Shown here: positions 27,201 to 41,000 of the stretch, in pieces
Layout: each line of letters opens with the position of its first letter
Position numbering within the stretch: position 1 is the stretch's first letter
Assembly: GCA_038373865.1 (NCBI GenBank)
Contig: JAXGGA010001630.1
Coordinates: 81,552-145,551, forward strand
DNA: 64,000 nt
Source: Uloborus plumipes
Taxonomy: Eukaryota > Arthropoda > Arachnida > Araneae > Uloboridae
Reading direction: 5' to 3'
Notes under the pieces: generated by a model
What the model was told of the DNA's origin: nothing
The model's database searches: none
What the model saw: only the letters and a program-made list of their open reading frames with translations
Program-made: the position numbers and the translations under genes

Positions 27201-30200
27201 TTCATCCTAGAAATCGCTCACATCAAGCAATCACAAATAAGCTAACTAACGGATTACATTGTTGTAGTTCAACCTTTCATACATTTTACCCCTCGGCGGA
27301 ACCCATTGAGCACGAACATCAAAAGGTGCCCCGTGCCTCTTTTAGACCGCACAGGAATTCCCTATAGAGCAGCTCGCAGCTTTTAGAGTTCGCGGCAAAG
27401 CCCTTTCCTTCTAACCATTAGTATATCCCGAAACCTAGCTGTGAACAGGAAATAGATGCTAATTGTTCCTTTCTGTGAATGAAACACGTTTTACGATCGA
27501 CATCCCCTTTTTGCCGACCCCTTAACTGACTGGTTTCTCATAAAAAGCTAAATGTCACATAGAGGACATTTTCTACGAATTCGAATGTCCTTGTGCACTT
27601 GTTGTTTGTGTTGGAGGAGAAAAATACCTCGGGGCAAGAAACAAGTTAGAAAGAATTCTATCGTCTGTGAACGTTTACCGATTTTTCTCAGGACTAGAGA
27701 ATAATGGTCCTTGGGGCCTGGGCGACACCCTGGGTTGATTGAAGCCATGTGTAGACAAAAATTCCCACGTGCTTTCAATTGAATTGGGAAAGGGAGCTGG
27801 AAGTGCATATAAGTGTTCAGATATATTTTGCAGCCGAGATTTTGAACTGCCAATTTTTTTTGTAGTTCTTCAAATTTTTACTTGTTAGCAGATACAAAAT
27901 AAAGATTTTTTTTATGTTATTAGAAAGTTGAAAAAGAAATAAAATATTTTCCTCTTTTGCGTTACAAAATAGAAACTTTGCTTATTTTTTATTCAAAATA
28001 AAAATTTTGAATAATATAAAATATTTTTTTTTTCCAAATGTCTGCTCAGATGTCAATAATTAGAGAGGGAAGGGCTGAGTATTGTAGGGGGCCTCCGTTA
28101 CAATATCTGGCCCGGGGCCCATGAATTCACTGATAGATGTGCGGTGCGGGGCCCCTGAATCCGGCTAGAAGGTCCAAAGCTAAAAGGTCCACAAACAGAA
28201 GATCCACATCCAAAAGGTCCGCGGGAAAAATTTGATGGGGAAAGGAGGGAGAGGGTGAGTGTTGAAGAGGGCCCCGTTACAATAACTGGCCCAGAGCCCA
28301 CGAATTCACTGATTGATGTGCGGGGGGCCCCTGATACCACCTAATCCCCCCCTCACAAAAAGTAAACAGATAAATCATATGTTTATATAATATAGAGTTC
28401 ACTGAAACACAAATTTTACATGTATTTCAGGGAGATGGAAAAACTATTTCTAGGGGAGGGGGCCCCTACAAGGAAATTAACTAAGAGCAAAACCACAAAT
28501 TTAAGAAAAAGAAAAACATACACACACACACACACACACAATTTTCCTCTTTTCTTTGATTGCTGTCAATAATAGGTCGGATCTTCCTTAAAAAAAAAAA
28601 AAAAAAACGCCACACATTTTTTTTTAAAACTCGCTTTGGGGGCCCTTCCAAGCTCGGGGGCCCTCGGCGATCGCCGACTTCCCGACCTGGCCAGTCCGGG
28701 CCTGTGTAAATACACTAAGGAAGACTCGCCAAAACAAGGAGAAATTCCGTTAATTCACCTCACAGTTAAACTGTAGTCATAAGTGAGTTACTCAATACTC
28801 ATCCGTAAATGTAATATACATTTGAAAAGAAGATTTCAATGTCCACTGAACTCATGCTGAAAAAATTATTTGTCCCAAGAAAATCTAAACAAAAATGATT
28901 TAAAAAATTAGCTTGAGTGAGAGAATTTTTTTTTTATACGTATGAAATTGGAACATAAGAGAAATTTTAAAAAGCAAGGTCAACATCTTACTTGTTCTCT
29001 TTTGAGATGCTTAAAATTTAATTATTCATCAGTAGTCGTGGATGAGAAAAGTAAGTTCTTTGAAGAGCCTACTTCTGACAGCAGTCAACTAATTTTACAG
29101 CCATTATGCAACATTCAATGTTACGATTGGTATCAGATGAAATGTAATGGTGTGTTATATTCTGTAAAAGTTTCCAGATGTATGAATTGAGAATTTGAAA
29201 TCAGTACAATGCAGCCATAGAGAAAATATGGGAAGTAGTATAAAGAAAGACAAACATATGTTTTAGAAAATTGAATTGATGAATCCACTCTGTGACTCAG
29301 AGAGGTTAGATGGCAGCTGTTAAGAAGAATTTTAACCCTAGGTCTATGGGACAAAAAATTCGTGCTGCGAAAAATTGGCCGTTAAGAGGGGTGGCCGCTT
29401 TGTAAAAGTGACCGCTCGGAGAGGTTTTACTGTATTTAAAACTGATCAACTAAAGAAAACAAGCCATTAAGCATTAATTTTAATTGAATTTAGGTGAAAT
29501 CTCTACACAAAATTTTCAAAATAAGATGTAAAGTAAAGGACTAAAACGGAGATGTAACATGAGTCACACTCAAAATATTGAATAACTTAATTAGTGACTG
29601 CAAAATGAACTTAATTTTCGTATATATCACAACTTAGAAACATATTTTGTGCTATGAAAAGCAGTTTTTAAATTTTATTATTCTGATAGAGCAGGAATCT
29701 TAGGTTTTTAATTACCCAAAAAACTTGAGTTCCTTTTTTTTTGTAACGTGAGTCACGCTGTTAAATTCAGGTTGAAACACCATTTATTTCTGTTGAAATT
29801 TAAAATGCTGACATCCACAGATTCTCACTGCATATCAGATGACTGTCAACAGCTTTATTTAAATCAGGGATGGTATTTCTTTAATATATATAACATTTAC
29901 TTTTGTAAAATCACGTCAAATTGTAACATGAGTTATGTGGTGCCCAGATGTGCTTTGTTTAGTTACAATTTCATAAAAGAGTTCATTTCAAATTTCATGA
30001 ACTGAGAACTTTAATTAAGGAATGCAAAAAGTGCATAATAACTTACGTGGTATTGTTGTTTTATAATGAACAGGATCATAAGAAATTAACCGTTGCTTTA
30101 ATTCATTACGGCCAACTCCAGGGGCACCTAGTGGTAGAAAAATGCATGACAATCTATTTTGATCGAAAACAAAATTAAACTACAAATTATCATACCAGCT

Positions 30201-32058
30201 AAGCAAATATTATTTTAAAAAATTCTGTTAAAAATACGCAAGAACAAAAATAATAGTAATAACAAATAAACAAATCAATAAAACTCTTCATTTTAAAACC
30301 ATTTTATGATTTAAAAATAAAGGCTTTTTTAATTACAAACAGAAGAAAATAAAATATAGCAAGGTCAGTACTAAATGGATTTTGAAACAGTCAATTAAAA
30401 GAATGGCTGTGCCTTCACTTGGGTTATGAGCTCTGAATAATGGAACAGACTAAGCAAAATGTAAAACAGTCAGCTAACTCAAACAGTATCTTTAACATTT
30501 TCTGCAAAACAGAAAATTCAGAAACACACACCCATTTGAGTTTTAATTTTTGGAAGTAATGTTTTTTATTTTTATCCTCATATTTTTATTTCTTGAAATG
30601 CAATAGGTGCAAAGATTTTTTCAGTTCCCAACACTTGATAAGTAAGAAATATGTTGACTGCCTATTTGTGTATGATACGAGAATGGTCCACTTTTGATTC
30701 CTGACCACTACCTTGAAAAATTCCTATGCGTGCCACCGGACGGAATAAGTAAAACAAAAGTTATACATCAACATTAACATATGAAAAACCCAGAGCAGGT
30801 AGGAAACTTTATAGCATAAAGAATATGAACACTGCTTTGGGATATAATTATTACTAATATGACCTAATACTTCAACATATAAATAAGTAAACGAATACAG
30901 AAATATAATGTTAACTATTTCATGACAGCAGTAATAATAGTTTAGTTTATATAGCATATGAAAATTATGCCATACCAATAAGTACAATTGGCCTATATGT
31001 ACCAGGAACAGGTTGAAGTACAGCAACTTCTTCATATACTTGAACATCCTTGAAATCAGGATCTGCAAAGATAATGTAAAAAATCACCAAATAGAAGCAA
31101 TACACAAGATACTATGCAATAAAAGCAAATGCTTTGTGTCTTTGCCTTTTGCAAGGCCCTATTAATGGCCCTATTGGCCATTAATTTTTTAAATGTGAGC
31201 TGAAAAAACCAAGCCTCTTATTTTAAAATGTTTCATGGTTTGGGGTGCAAAAGGAATATTTGCCCCTTCTGACCCTAAATAAGACTACCTGACAGCAACT
31301 GCACCAGAAGCTTTTTCTTAGTTCTGAAAAGGCAGAATTTGAGACTATATGATTGCCTCTTTGAACCAAATTTTCCTCAGAGTTTGTACATTACAAAGGT
31401 CAAATTCACAGCATAAAAATCGAGATAGTTCAATTTTTAACCTAAAATTCATTAGTAAAAAATAATAATTTTTTTTTTTTCAATATTTGTTTTGTTACGA
31501 GGACCTTTTTATCTATTTTAAGAGGATAAAATACTTTGAAGAAAAATTCTCTTATAACCCAGGCCCAAAAGGTTAGAGGTCAACATTTGAGTTCCAAGAG
31601 TTTCCCCTTAAGTTAGACAACATTTTTCTAAAAAAAGGCTGAAAAACAATAAAATTCTTTTTAAACCCTCTTGCTGTACATCCTGCGATTTCCACAGGCA
31701 ATGCAGAAGTAGCAAAATGTAGGCAATCCACAATTTCTATGGAAATGCATTTTTGTCATCTGTTCAACAGTGCAACCCGCTTTCACCCGTTCAAGGTTTC
31801 ATTTTGGCCTTAGCGTGATGTTTGATTGCTTATTGAGATGTGGATTAACAGATAGCATTCGTTGAACACATTTCTGGGAAATTTATAAGAATTTCAATAT
31901 TTTGAGAACCTTTTTCTATGACCTAGCTTTGTATTGAAATAAATCTTTTTTACTGATTTTGAATATGTTTTGATTTAAAAAGAAAAAAAAAGATTAAGAA
32001 CTTGCTTGTTATGAAATTTTGAATATTAAGTAAAACTAGGTGACCCGTGCGGAATTCC

Positions 32059-32098
<40 letters not shown>

Positions 32099-35000
32099 AA
32101 ACTTAAAATTTAATACGACAATTTTTATTGGCTTCATTTGCACAACATCGCCATCTACTGCCGTCGTTCTGATAACTTTTCAAAGAGATCAAAGACACGT
32201 TCACTTTTACAAATACTACAAAGGTGATACCCTATATTAAAATCAAATATACCCAAGGCTACTACTAAACTAAATACTAACGTTATCGCAAAACTACCAT
32301 AGTATTTTGAAACAATAAAAGTTACAACAAAGGTTTACCGAGCTAAGCCTTGGCTTGAAATGTCGCATTTAAAATTGATTTGAACAACAATGTAACGATT
32401 TTGACAGTTGAGCAAAAAATTTAACTTTTTCAAACTTCAATCGCTTATAAGTCGCTTAAACGTGGATTTTCGAGATTCTCGTTACGCGGCGCTAGCGGAG
32501 AAACGTTCTAAAGAACGCATTTTTTTTAATCTTTCGAATGAAATCAAAATGGAGACGATACGACAATTATTTCGGCTAGATGGAGTCAATTTTGTGCCCA
32601 AAAATTGAAGTTCGAATAAAAAACGAACCGACACTTTTTAGAGGGTGGGTCTAATTTTCGTCAATAGCCCGCGGGATAAGCTTCAAAATCATAAATTTTC
32701 TTGCAATTCGATAAAGAAATGAGCGAGTTTCGACCGGGTATAGGATTCGGCTTAGAGAAATAATATATGGAGATTGTCATTTCTTTGCATTTTTTAAAAT
32801 TCTCTTCCACATGCTTTCATGACTTTCGGTGCGAAGAAACATGTTGTACTATTTGAAAAAATACCCAAAATCCATAAAATTCTAATAAATAATAATAATA
32901 AATATTTCATAAAAAATAGCCTTCATAAAGAACAATAAGTAGAAATTTGTACTGACAATGAACTAGACAAAAAAAGTGAGGTAGTTTTAAGTACAAGAAG
33001 TTTATATTTAGATAGCAGGGAAATAATTAAGCAGCTAAATTTTTCTTTTTTCAATAACACATAAACATAAAAATAAATATCTTTTAAAATCTAATACTTC
33101 AAAGAGAAACATACCAAAATAATCATGAGAGTTATTTTCACCTTTCTGAAAATGAGCACCATTTTGAAATGCTGAAAGTCGCCTATAGAGAAAAAAAAAT
33201 GAAAACAAACAATTCGATATAGTACTGCCAAGGATAGATGGCAGATGTACTGGAAGCATACCTTCATTATGTAATAATTAAAATCTACAAAAACATGTAA
33301 GCAGTAAAGTTTTTAGTGCTTGCTCAATCTCGCTGACCATACCTGCTACAAAGTAAAGTGTTCCATTTTTGCTTCCAATTCATCTGCTGCCTCTCCATGG
33401 TCAATTTTTAGCAACAAAGTGAAAGAACCATTTTTGCAGTTTTCAGTGGAAAAAAAATTGTAATAATTTATGAATGAAAACACATGCATTGCACATCCAA
33501 AATGGGCAATGGTTTCATATGAAATGAAGTTGAACCATGCAAACTAAAATGTACATCTCTTACGTTTATGCTAAAATAACAACATTTAAAAGTATTCAAC
33601 AATTTTAGTAGACTTTAATTTAGTAACTGATATTGAAATGATATTTACCTGTTTCGGAATAAAGATAAATTAAAATTCTAATGTAGATCAACCAACATGG
33701 TATTAGAAATTAAAGCAACCATGGAAAACTGGTTATGATTCTGTGATTCATGGTACACAAATAGTTGAATTATGAGGGTATCTTTTCTTTTTCTGCAAAC
33801 TTCATTTGAAGCAACATTCACTGTTAATTTTAAAGACAAATTGCATTTTTTGTTCCTAAATATGATTTCAGTCAATATTTTTTCTCATTTAATTGATGTG
33901 TTCATAATTTCATAATGCATTAGTAACAATGTCTTTACTCACTTATTCACTTATTTTTCAGAACACCCTCAACATCTGTTATTCCATACTAATAATTTAG
34001 TCATTTCAAAGAATTTTTTTGGTGGAAAACTGTTTTCCACAATTGCTACAACTAATTTTATCAATGAATTTTGACAAAAGTACCATTTTTTTAAAAAATT
34101 GAGATAGATATTTAACATCTTAGCAGCAATACAAGATTTTACACATTTAAGTCTGAAAGTAACACTTTTAAACTGACTGCAAATTTTTTCTGAAAATATG
34201 TTGGGGTTTTTAGGATAATTTTTTGTTTTCATCATTTTAAAATAGAGATATAACTTTTAATAGTTACTTTTTCTTTAATAAAATACTAACTTAAATTAAT
34301 GAATAATACAACAGTAGTAAAATATGAAATTGATTACAAACAAATAAAATTTCAAGAAGTTAAAAAGATTGTTTTCATCTTAAAAATAGATTTTCTTATA
34401 ATCCATTATGCAACACATGGGAAAAAGGTAATAAAAATTTTGAGTCATTTTTGAAAAAAGTTTTTACAATTAATGTGGTTAAAAATAAGCGATATTTAAA
34501 AAACCACTCATTCAGAATAGTGCAAACACAGTACTGTTATTATAAAAAGATTATCATGCCTTAGGAAAGAAATAACTAACAACTAAACTCCAAGATAAAA
34601 TACTTGGTACTTTTGCAGAGAAAGAAACTATAAAATTAAACAACAATTAAAAACCTTTATTTTCGACGCATAAAAAACCTTTGTTCTACGGAGAAAAAAT
34701 ACTCTTGTTTGACCCTTACATTTATGAAAATAAAACACCTCTAACCTTTTCTGGAGGTTTGGACTAGGTATGATTCCAATTCTTGTATCATTGTCTAAAT
34801 GCGCTTGCCACCAATCTGGATCTTGACGACTTACTATGTGCAATATGTCTCCCCTTATGTAAGCGAGACCAGAGTCAGGCTTAGGATTTAGAGAGTCCAG
34901 CATGGGATCATAACAAAAGTTAGCACGCACAATATCGGAAGGAGCATGCTTGGGTGGTACACCAGGTATCAGCTTGAAAGTAATTGTACCTTCACGACAT

Positions 35001-38000
35001 TGCTGCAAATGAGAAAAGCAAATCATATTTGTTTAAAAAAAGTTTATCTAGAGCAAAAACATATTTTTTGTATTTTCTGGATTAGAAATAGTAAGCAAAA
35101 GACAAATAACTTACCTCCTAAAAGATGAATTAAGTTCCATGATGCATGAAAAATTAAATGGAAGACAAAATACATTAATTAAAGCAATATAAAATACAAA
35201 TACAGAATACATTAAATAAAACTTAATTCACAAAAGAATGAACAGAATCAATGCTGAAAAATTCACTATAAAAAACATATAACATGACAAAAAAAATCCT
35301 TAATTTTCTCTCTTTCTGCCATGTGAAATTAAAAGTGGAGGCTGGAGTATCAAAGAATTTAGGATACATGGTTTAAAAAATTTTTATTTATCTGCATGGT
35401 TATTCCTTATGAATAGTTGCAAAGAACAATTTCTTGCTTTATATAAGAAAGAAAATGTTAGAATTTAGTGCTATTAATTTATCAATCTCATATGTATCAT
35501 TAGTTTTAAACCGACAATGGATCTTTTTATTTTCCACCAGTTAGATGGAAAAAATATGTTTTCAGTCGAAGCTGCTTATCTCGAAAACCTATCTACGTTG
35601 AAATTTTTCAATTTTCAAACTTTTACAGCATAAATTTAATGTTTTTTCTAATGTTTATCTGGAATGATTTTTCCCAAAAATTTCTATATCTCGAATTTTG
35701 TTGACTCTTATTTTTGGATTTCATCTCCAGCCACTTTTATCAATGATTAAACTTGGAGACAAAAATCACCTTCTGCACAATCATTCAACGACTATGTTCG
35801 TACTTAAAGGTATGCATTAACTTGCTACCTACATAGTCATCACATTTAGTAAAACGTGGACTCACAACATGTCGTACAGTAAAATATTCAACAATATCAA
35901 TGCAAAACAATGTATTAAGTATTTAACTTTGTTCCAATTACTTATTTTTGTAAATTTTAGTACAACTTCTGTATCTCAAAACCTCCGTATTTCAAATTTT
36001 GCTTCTGTCCCGTAAAATTCGAGATAGACAGGTTTGACTGTATAACACAAAAGATAATATAAGTTGATGCATTTCAATTTTTGTATATGTATGCATTAAT
36101 TTTTGCAATCCAAATAAAAATATATTGTCAAAGACATCTATTTTTATTGTGTGTGTAATTTTTATTTATTCAAGTATTCAACATTTGTTTAAATACATTT
36201 GCCACAACCAGAGAGGTCATAAAGAATTATTTAATGTAAAACAAGCTTTAAATTTTAATTCTACCTAACGTAATATCAAATACTGTTGTCCCCGCTTAAT
36301 CGGGTAACGGATAAACGAATACCCCGCTTATATGAATAAAATATCGAGGAACCGTACCATAGATGCTATGTTAAAGATTCCAGCTTAATCGAATAATATT
36401 TCTTAGAACTGACAGTATTCGTTTAAGCGGGGCCGACAGTACCATAAATATAAAACGAAAATTAAGCAAAAATAACTAAATTTTTATAAAATAAATTATC
36501 ATACCAAAATTGCAAGAATATCTAATGGGCTTTTGCCTTTTACTCTAACTCCATTTACTTCTCTAAGTTCATCGCCTACATTTATAAGGCCTAGAAGAAA
36601 CAAATCCACATTAAATGTTGAACATAAAGTAACGGTTATAAAATTCAATCATTAATGTGACACAAAGACTCACCACTGCGGTCTGCTACACTCCCTCTAA
36701 CTATTCGAGAGACAACAACAGCATCAGATGCTTCATCGATTTTTATAGTGGCACCCTAAATAGAAAATTGGTTATGGTAATGAAATACACATATAAACAA
36801 TATAAGAGCATACAAACACACTGTGTATATTTATATATATAAAATAAAATAACAGCATGATTATCAAATTTAAAGACATTTTGCTTAAATAAACAAAAAT
36901 AGGTAAATAAAATTATATACAACATGACTCCATTAATTATTACTGCACACTTGGTGCTTTTAAAAAAGTTTTCAGAGCAGAGAAAAGAAGAAAAACACAT
37001 CTTTTATTCATTTGTTTTTTGCATATTTTTCAGATTTTCTTTATCATTTTTTTACTAAAAAATTTTTTGGATTACTTAGAAACAAATGGAATTAGTGAAT
37101 ATTACATATTTTTCTGGAATGTTTTCATTGTCTCTTTAATAGACCTTCTATATCCTATCCAACTAATGATCTCCTTCTTTTTCTACCCAAATTTTAATCA
37201 TTAGTTGATCAAGCAAAATCATTGGAACCAGGGTTGGTTTCTAAAAGCAGAAACACATTTAATCCATGCTAGTGATGTAAATTAAATTTATAATTAGTTT
37301 CAACTTGCAAAAAGCTACACAAATCAAAAAAGAACTTAATTAACAAATGTCTTACTTTTTCTCAATTCAACGATCATTTAAATTTGCTTATTATCATCAA
37401 AAAATTGACTACAATGGTAATGATAATATTTAGTTTAGTTAATAGAAATAGCAAATTTCAGGATTTTTTAAAACTAGATTTTTATGGAAACCTAATAAGT
37501 CTGTCTTAATTTTGTAATATCAAAATCACATGTGGGGGGGGGGGGGGACAGCTGTAGTTACACAACTGAGAGAATATTACTTTTTCTCTCTAGTATCCAT
37601 TATTTATTTGTGCATAATTTCAGCTAGTATGAGTAGAAACTATATTTTCCATGCTCGCTTTATCCAGTTATAATTAGCAGCTTGAATCACTTCGGCAAAA
37701 AATTCAAAACCTTGATTGGAGCACACTACTGTTTTGGACCAGTATAATTTTAACTATCATGCAACTTCTGTAAAAGTACTTATTTTCACAAAGCCATTAT
37801 TTTTGTAAAAATGAAGATGCAGCTGATTTTGAAAATTTTATATGAACAAAAACAAATATTTATATAAAAAAAACTAAACTATATAAATAAAATAATTCCT
37901 AGAAACTGTGATGCTTACATCATTGACAATTACGATGAGTTCGCAAGAATTAAAACCTTGGCAAAATAAATACTTATACAGTACCAACAGATAGGTTATA

Positions 38001-41000
38001 ACATCCAGAGACTGCATTTTGTCCTTGTTATGGACTGATCAGTCTGGAATAGTCAATAACTGAGCTCTAGGCAAATGTCCTCTCTTTTCAGCTGCTTTGA
38101 AATTATGCACTTACCAGAGGCTCTGTGTTTTTTATTAACTGTACAACTTTAACACTTTCATCATCTTCATCAACTTCGAAAGGCACGTCGGGTAACGCTG
38201 GAAGGAAGTCTTTCCTAGCCACCTGGTCATGAGTTTGAAATAGAGCCTAAAGTTGAAAGATGAATCAAATTACAAACATGGTAGGATTGCAACCAACATA
38301 TTAATTTCAAAATTAAATCCCAAGGAAAGGAACGCATTAAGTAATACGGGAGAAACAGACCATACGGTAAGATTTCAAAAATATTATCTAAAAATGAAAC
38401 TTATCAAATAAAAATAAACTAAAATCACAAAACTTTACTTTAGAAAATGAAAATACTCCTCTGAAACATCCACATTTGTAGTAAAGCATAAGTACTGTTT
38501 GTGCTCTGTTTTCATTGTTTGGTGTTTGTATGCATCTTAGAAGTCATAGTAAATCATATTCTATATCAACAGTACAGTAATACCTTGCTGTAACAATATC
38601 GAAGAATCTCTTTAATGATAAAGATTAAAATGATGAGAATTTGTATGCAACAGAAAAAGTGCCAACAGTTAATTGATAATTTTAGATTAAAATGATTCCT
38701 TAAATTAATGCTTTTGGGCAATTCTTATTTCACATCCATTTACAATTGTAATTCGCTTCAAACATTAAGATTCGAAAAAAAAAGAAGTATCATTTGCCCT
38801 CCCCTTCCTCTCTTTTACTTTTTATGCAATGTGAAACAAAACTTACATAGCATTAAATGATCTATTAAAAATAGTTGTTGATTGACTTGTGTTACAAAAG
38901 GAGTAATATGCGGAGCATTAGCGGGCAAAAAGAAACATGACGGATTACAATAACATTTACAATGTGTGTGTGTGTGTGCGTGTTTAGTTCTGCTTTATGT
39001 AAACATTACACTAATCAGCAAAATTCAGGCAGTACTCAATCATTTCTGGTTTACTGTTGTAGACATGCAACTTTACATATTTCCAGAGAAAACAATCAAG
39101 AGCTATCAAACTGCCATGTAAGAAGTAGACAGTTAACAGGTTCATTTTGAGAAAATAATCAGTCACAAATGCCTTTTCCATTATATTCATTGTATTGTAT
39201 GTCAGCCCTAGTGGCCACATGCCCAAAATCATGTTCAAACATTAATAAAATAAAATCAGACAAATAAAGCCAATTTCACTCCTATTAAAAACACTTCTCT
39301 GTTTTATTTACTTTTGATTCTCCACGTTAAAAAACCCAAGTAAAAAGGTAAATAAAAAAACTTTCACTTATTTTTTTAAGTTAAGAATTTTTCCCTTAAC
39401 CATCAAGGTTTTTTTTCTTACTTTTTTTTTTTTTTTTTTTTTGTATTTTATAAAAATATATTTTTCCTTCCAATTTCAGCCTTACATCAATTTATAGAAA
39501 CAGGCCTGGTTATTGGCACATGAATAGAAGAAAAGATCTGATAGATCACTCAGTACAAAAAGTACAAAAAATGTATTGAATAGCATAAAGAAATATATTT
39601 AAATTTAAAGCAGAAATGGAAATTTTGTGAAAAAATGAATGTTCACACAATCTATGTTGTTTAGTGAAAAAGGATTATTTTGGGAGATTCTACAGACTAA
39701 AACAATGACACACCAGAGCTATTATTACATCAAATTTAAACTCAAGTAAAATGATAATTAATTACCTTCAAATGGGGCTTCAGAAGTAATTTACTTAATT
39801 CAATAGCGTCTGGAGATCTAGCAAGCGTTAACAACTCATTTACCTGAAAAAATAGATCATAATTTGAGCAACATTGCAAAGAAATTATAATAAAACATAT
39901 TGAAACTTCTCAAAACCAAGCACCTTTCATTTCAACAACAGTTTGTTGTTTTAGAGTTTAACAGGAACATAAAAATCTGTCGCTAAAGAGATACTGAAAA
40001 ACTTTAACAATAACCCACATCTTTTGTAATTTAATCTATTGAATTTGTAATAAAAACGCAAACCGAAAAGAATAAAGCGTAATTTTGACTAGTACAAAAC
40101 TTAATTTAAGGAGATCAAAAAACAAAGGTTTAATTTAAGGAGATTAAAAAACAAAGGTTTATTTAGGCAACTGCGAAATTAAAACACACTGGCTACGCAG
40201 AATGTATACATTTCTACTACTACAAATTTCTCTGACATGGATCTTTCCCATGATGCGTTGAAAAACAAAATATATGCTAATATGGTTATTGCAAAAGACA
40301 TTGTTTTCAAACCACTCCTAATACAATTTGTATAGCATTAAAAAAAAAGGGAATTTGTATGACACAGCAGCATTTAAAGGAGAAGAAACAATAAGCAAAA
40401 ACACATGAAAAGAAAAAAAATCTTTAAACACAACTTACATCTTTGGCAAGCCTGCATACATCTTGATAAGAAGGCTGTACATTTTGATTATTAATTTTAT
40501 TATGAACCTACAAGAGAACAAATAAGTTACTTATTTTTGTTCCACACAAGTCTAGAAATATTAGAACACAAAAATTGAACACATTAAAAAACATTTTGTT
40601 TAGAAATGTACATAATCCTTTATTAACCAATGATGTACCTGTTGTACCTCAAGTTATATACTTGGTAAAATATTATTGAGACATATGCCATAATATGCCC
40701 TGACCAAATGTTAGTTCATATAAAAAATATATGACTCGATTGAGGTTCACAGTAAGCTGAGATTTATATTGAGAGGGATACTAAGTGTTGCAAAATTATA
40801 TTTGATGTTCATATATGTTTCTAACAAATGGCAGTACATGATTTAAAATAATAATCGTTTTCAAAAGTTCTTCGCTCCTTTCACAGCTTACATTACATCC
40901 TATACATGAAGTTATTAAATTGAATTTAGCAGTGGTATTCATTCCTTTGGTTCCTTGCAATTTTCTGATGGTCACCATCCCCCTCTCTCCCCCAAACTGC

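Larger units (their letters stand above)
21020..28704. mobile_element. 7.7-kb hAT-like transposon, non-autonomous, in intron 11
   Basis: The left end CAGGCCCGGACTGGC and right end GGCCAGTCCGGGCCTG are inverted repeats. Both are flanked by an identical 8-bp duplication, TGTAAATA (21012-21019 and 28705-28712), the hAT signature. Ends are GC-rich; the interior is AT-rich with no transposase-sized ORF. It has captured at least two further elements (24535-26429 and 26605-26750). It accounts for two thirds of the intron between exons 11 and 12. Confidence 0.85.

Noticed and set aside
28098..28340. 80-codon minus-strand ORF rich in Gly/Ser/Pro
   Set aside because: Arises from duplicated GC-rich subterminal sequence of the hAT element; no domain or start context.
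34628..34745. Continuation of the SH3 reading frame past QKR
   Set aside because: It runs through a GT donor into intron; exon 9 restores the conserved RRLS join in phase.
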